Positions 63,289 through 64,000 of a stretch of 64,000 bases of DNA are shown piece after piece. Position numbers and translations under genes: made by a program. The DNA is taken from the NCBI RefSeq assembly GCF_001570365.1, contig NZ_BBYK01000047.1, forward strand, positions 82,900 to 146,899, in the 5' to 3' direction. The stretch comes from Microtetraspora fusca. Lineage in GTDB: Bacteria > Actinomycetota > Actinomycetes > Streptosporangiales > Streptosporangiaceae. The notes under the pieces are model-generated. The model searched no databases, had not been told where the DNA came from, and saw nothing but the letters and a program-made list of their open reading frames with translations. Position 1 is the first letter of the stretch. Every line of letters starts with the position of its first letter.

Positions 63289-64000
63289 TCAGCCGCGCTG
63301 CCGCAGATAGCCGGACGGATAGCGGGCGATGGCCGCCTCGATGCGGGAGGCCACCCCGCGCAGGACCGGCAGGTGTCGCGTCAGCGTCTTGCGCTGCGTC
63401 GACAGCAGGACCAGGCCCACCGCCGCCTCGACCTGGTCAGACCGGCCCGCGACCGGCACGGCGATGGAGCAGGCGCCGGCACGAGCCTCCTCCAGCGTGA
63501 TGGCGTGCCCCTGCTCGGCGATCTGCTCCAGCTCATCGGCCAGGGCCGCCGGATCGATGTGCGTCCGCGTCGTACGGGCCTCCAGATCGCCCTGGAGGTA
63601 AGCCTCGCGAAACCACGGCTCCTCGTAGGCCAGCAGCACCTTGCCGACGGCCGTCGCATGGAGCGGCAGCCGCCCGCCGATGCGGGACGCGCGCGGCACC
63701 CGCTTGGAGCTGTAGACCCGGTCGACGTACAACGCCTCGTTGCCCTCACGGATCGCGATGTGTGACGTCTCCTGGGTGAGCGAGAACAGGTCCTGCAAAT
63801 AGGGCCGCGCGGTGTCGCGCAACCGTCTACCGGCGCTCTGCGAGAGCTCCCACAGGCGCAGGCCGACCTGGTAACGCCCTTGGTCGTCCCGCGCGAGGGC
63901 TCCCCATGCGTGCAACTCGCCCAGGAGACGGTGCGCCGTGGAGAGCGGCAGGCCGGTCAGCTCCGCGAGCTGCGACAGCGACAGACTCGGCCCGTGGGTT
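63289..64000 (-). CDS. IclR-family transcriptional regulator, N-terminus outside the window
   Basis: The visible 236 residues include most of the winged-helix domain (SLSQLAELTGLPLSTAHRLLGEL, then GALARDDQGRYQVGLRLWEL). The IclR ligand-binding domain follows (RPYLQDLFSLTQETSHIAIREG, RLPLHATAVGKVLLAY and the C-terminal AGACSIAVPVAGRSDQVEAAVGLVL). The first residues lie beyond 64000. IclR proteins repress or activate aromatic catabolic operons in response to substrates. Position directly upstream of the P450 operon on the same strand makes it the probable regulator. Confidence 0.92.
   Translation of the reverse strand, partial: THGPSLSLSQLAELTGLPLSTAHRLLGELHAWGALARDDQGRYQVGLRLWELSQSAGRRLRDTARPYLQDLFSLTQETSHIAIREGNEALYVDRVYSSKRVPRASRIGGRLPLHATAVGKVLLAYEEPWFREAYLQGDLEARTTRTHIDPAALADELEQIAEQGHAITLEEARAGACSIAVPVAGRSDQVEAAVGLVLLSTQRKTLTRHLPVLRGVASRIEAAIARYPSGYLRQRG

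Overview
The window is very GC-rich (about 70%), has strong G/C bias at third codon positions and tightly overlapping ATGA/GTGA gene junctions. It carries a SARP regulator, HisKA_3-type two-component pairs and type II polyketide synthase genes. All of this points to a filamentous actinomycete (Streptosporangiaceae or Streptomycetaceae type; the genus cannot be fixed from sequence alone). No rRNA, tRNA, CRISPR array or insertion sequence was seen.

Region A (1 to about 39 kb) is an aromatic (type II) polyketide gene cluster that runs off the left edge. Its core is KS-alpha and chain-length factor (35.4-38.0 kb) with a cupin cyclase just upstream, and a discrete ACP 10 kb away (25.7 kb). Malonyl-CoA supply is encoded by accC, accB and a fused accD-accA. 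Cyclisation is covered by TcmI-family and SRPBCC proteins. Oxidation is covered by two ABM-domain proteins, a DUF1772/anthrone-oxygenase-like membrane protein, an FAD monooxygenase and a P450. Tailoring includes several methyltransferases. A separate minus-strand operon (1-6029) encodes two tandem class III aminotransferases, a type III (chalcone-synthase-like) PKS, a START/SRPBCC protein, a UbiG-like methyltransferase, a stand-alone acyl-CoA-dehydrogenase C-terminal domain and an ACP-acyl-CoA-dehydrogenase fusion.

The most striking content is a complete L-enduracididine (cyclic guanidino amino acid) cassette inside this aromatic cluster: an MppP-like PLP/O2-dependent arginine hydroxylase (14586-15707), an MppQ-like aminotransferase (13431-14576) and an MppR-like acetoacetate-decarboxylase-fold cyclase (22465-23283). 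No NRPS is present. Instead the operon begins with an asparagine-synthetase-like protein whose glutaminase nucleophile Cys2 is Gly, as expected of an amide ligase that takes a free amino acid. A guanidinoacetate-methyltransferase-like protein (7100-7750) is also present. My inference is an aromatic polyketide carrying an amide-linked, possibly N-methylated, enduracididine-type unit. SARP-type heptamer repeats (11-bp period) lie upstream of mppR, in the divergent promoter of the ligase operon, and in the divergent promoter at 6.1 kb, which suggests one regulon under the SARP at 38.1 kb. Export and self-protection candidates are a MacB-like ABC pair, a DHA2 MFS pump, a POT-family transporter and cytochrome bd oxidase (cydAB). 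Two HK/RR pairs lie within the cluster.

Region B (39.5-43.5 kb) holds a Tat-exported serine hydrolase with N-terminal repeats and an orphan GAF-type histidine kinase.

Region C (43.7-51.8 kb) is one minus-strand operon of OsmC, glyoxalase-like, two carboxymuconolactone-decarboxylase-fold proteins, a luciferase-like flavin monooxygenase and a complete peptide/nickel-type ABC importer. It is a conserved actinobacterial/proteobacterial module of unresolved substrate.

Region D (51.9-54.2 kb) is a WYL regulator divergent from an epoxide hydrolase.

Region E (54.4-64 kb) is an IclR-associated catabolic operon: P450, ferredoxin, ferredoxin reductase, SDR, aldehyde dehydrogenase, an HD-domain protein and a split PEP-synthase-like pair. 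The pair's sizes and domain split match the alpha and beta subunits of phenylphosphate synthase, which suggests phosphorylative activation of a phenol or alcohol.
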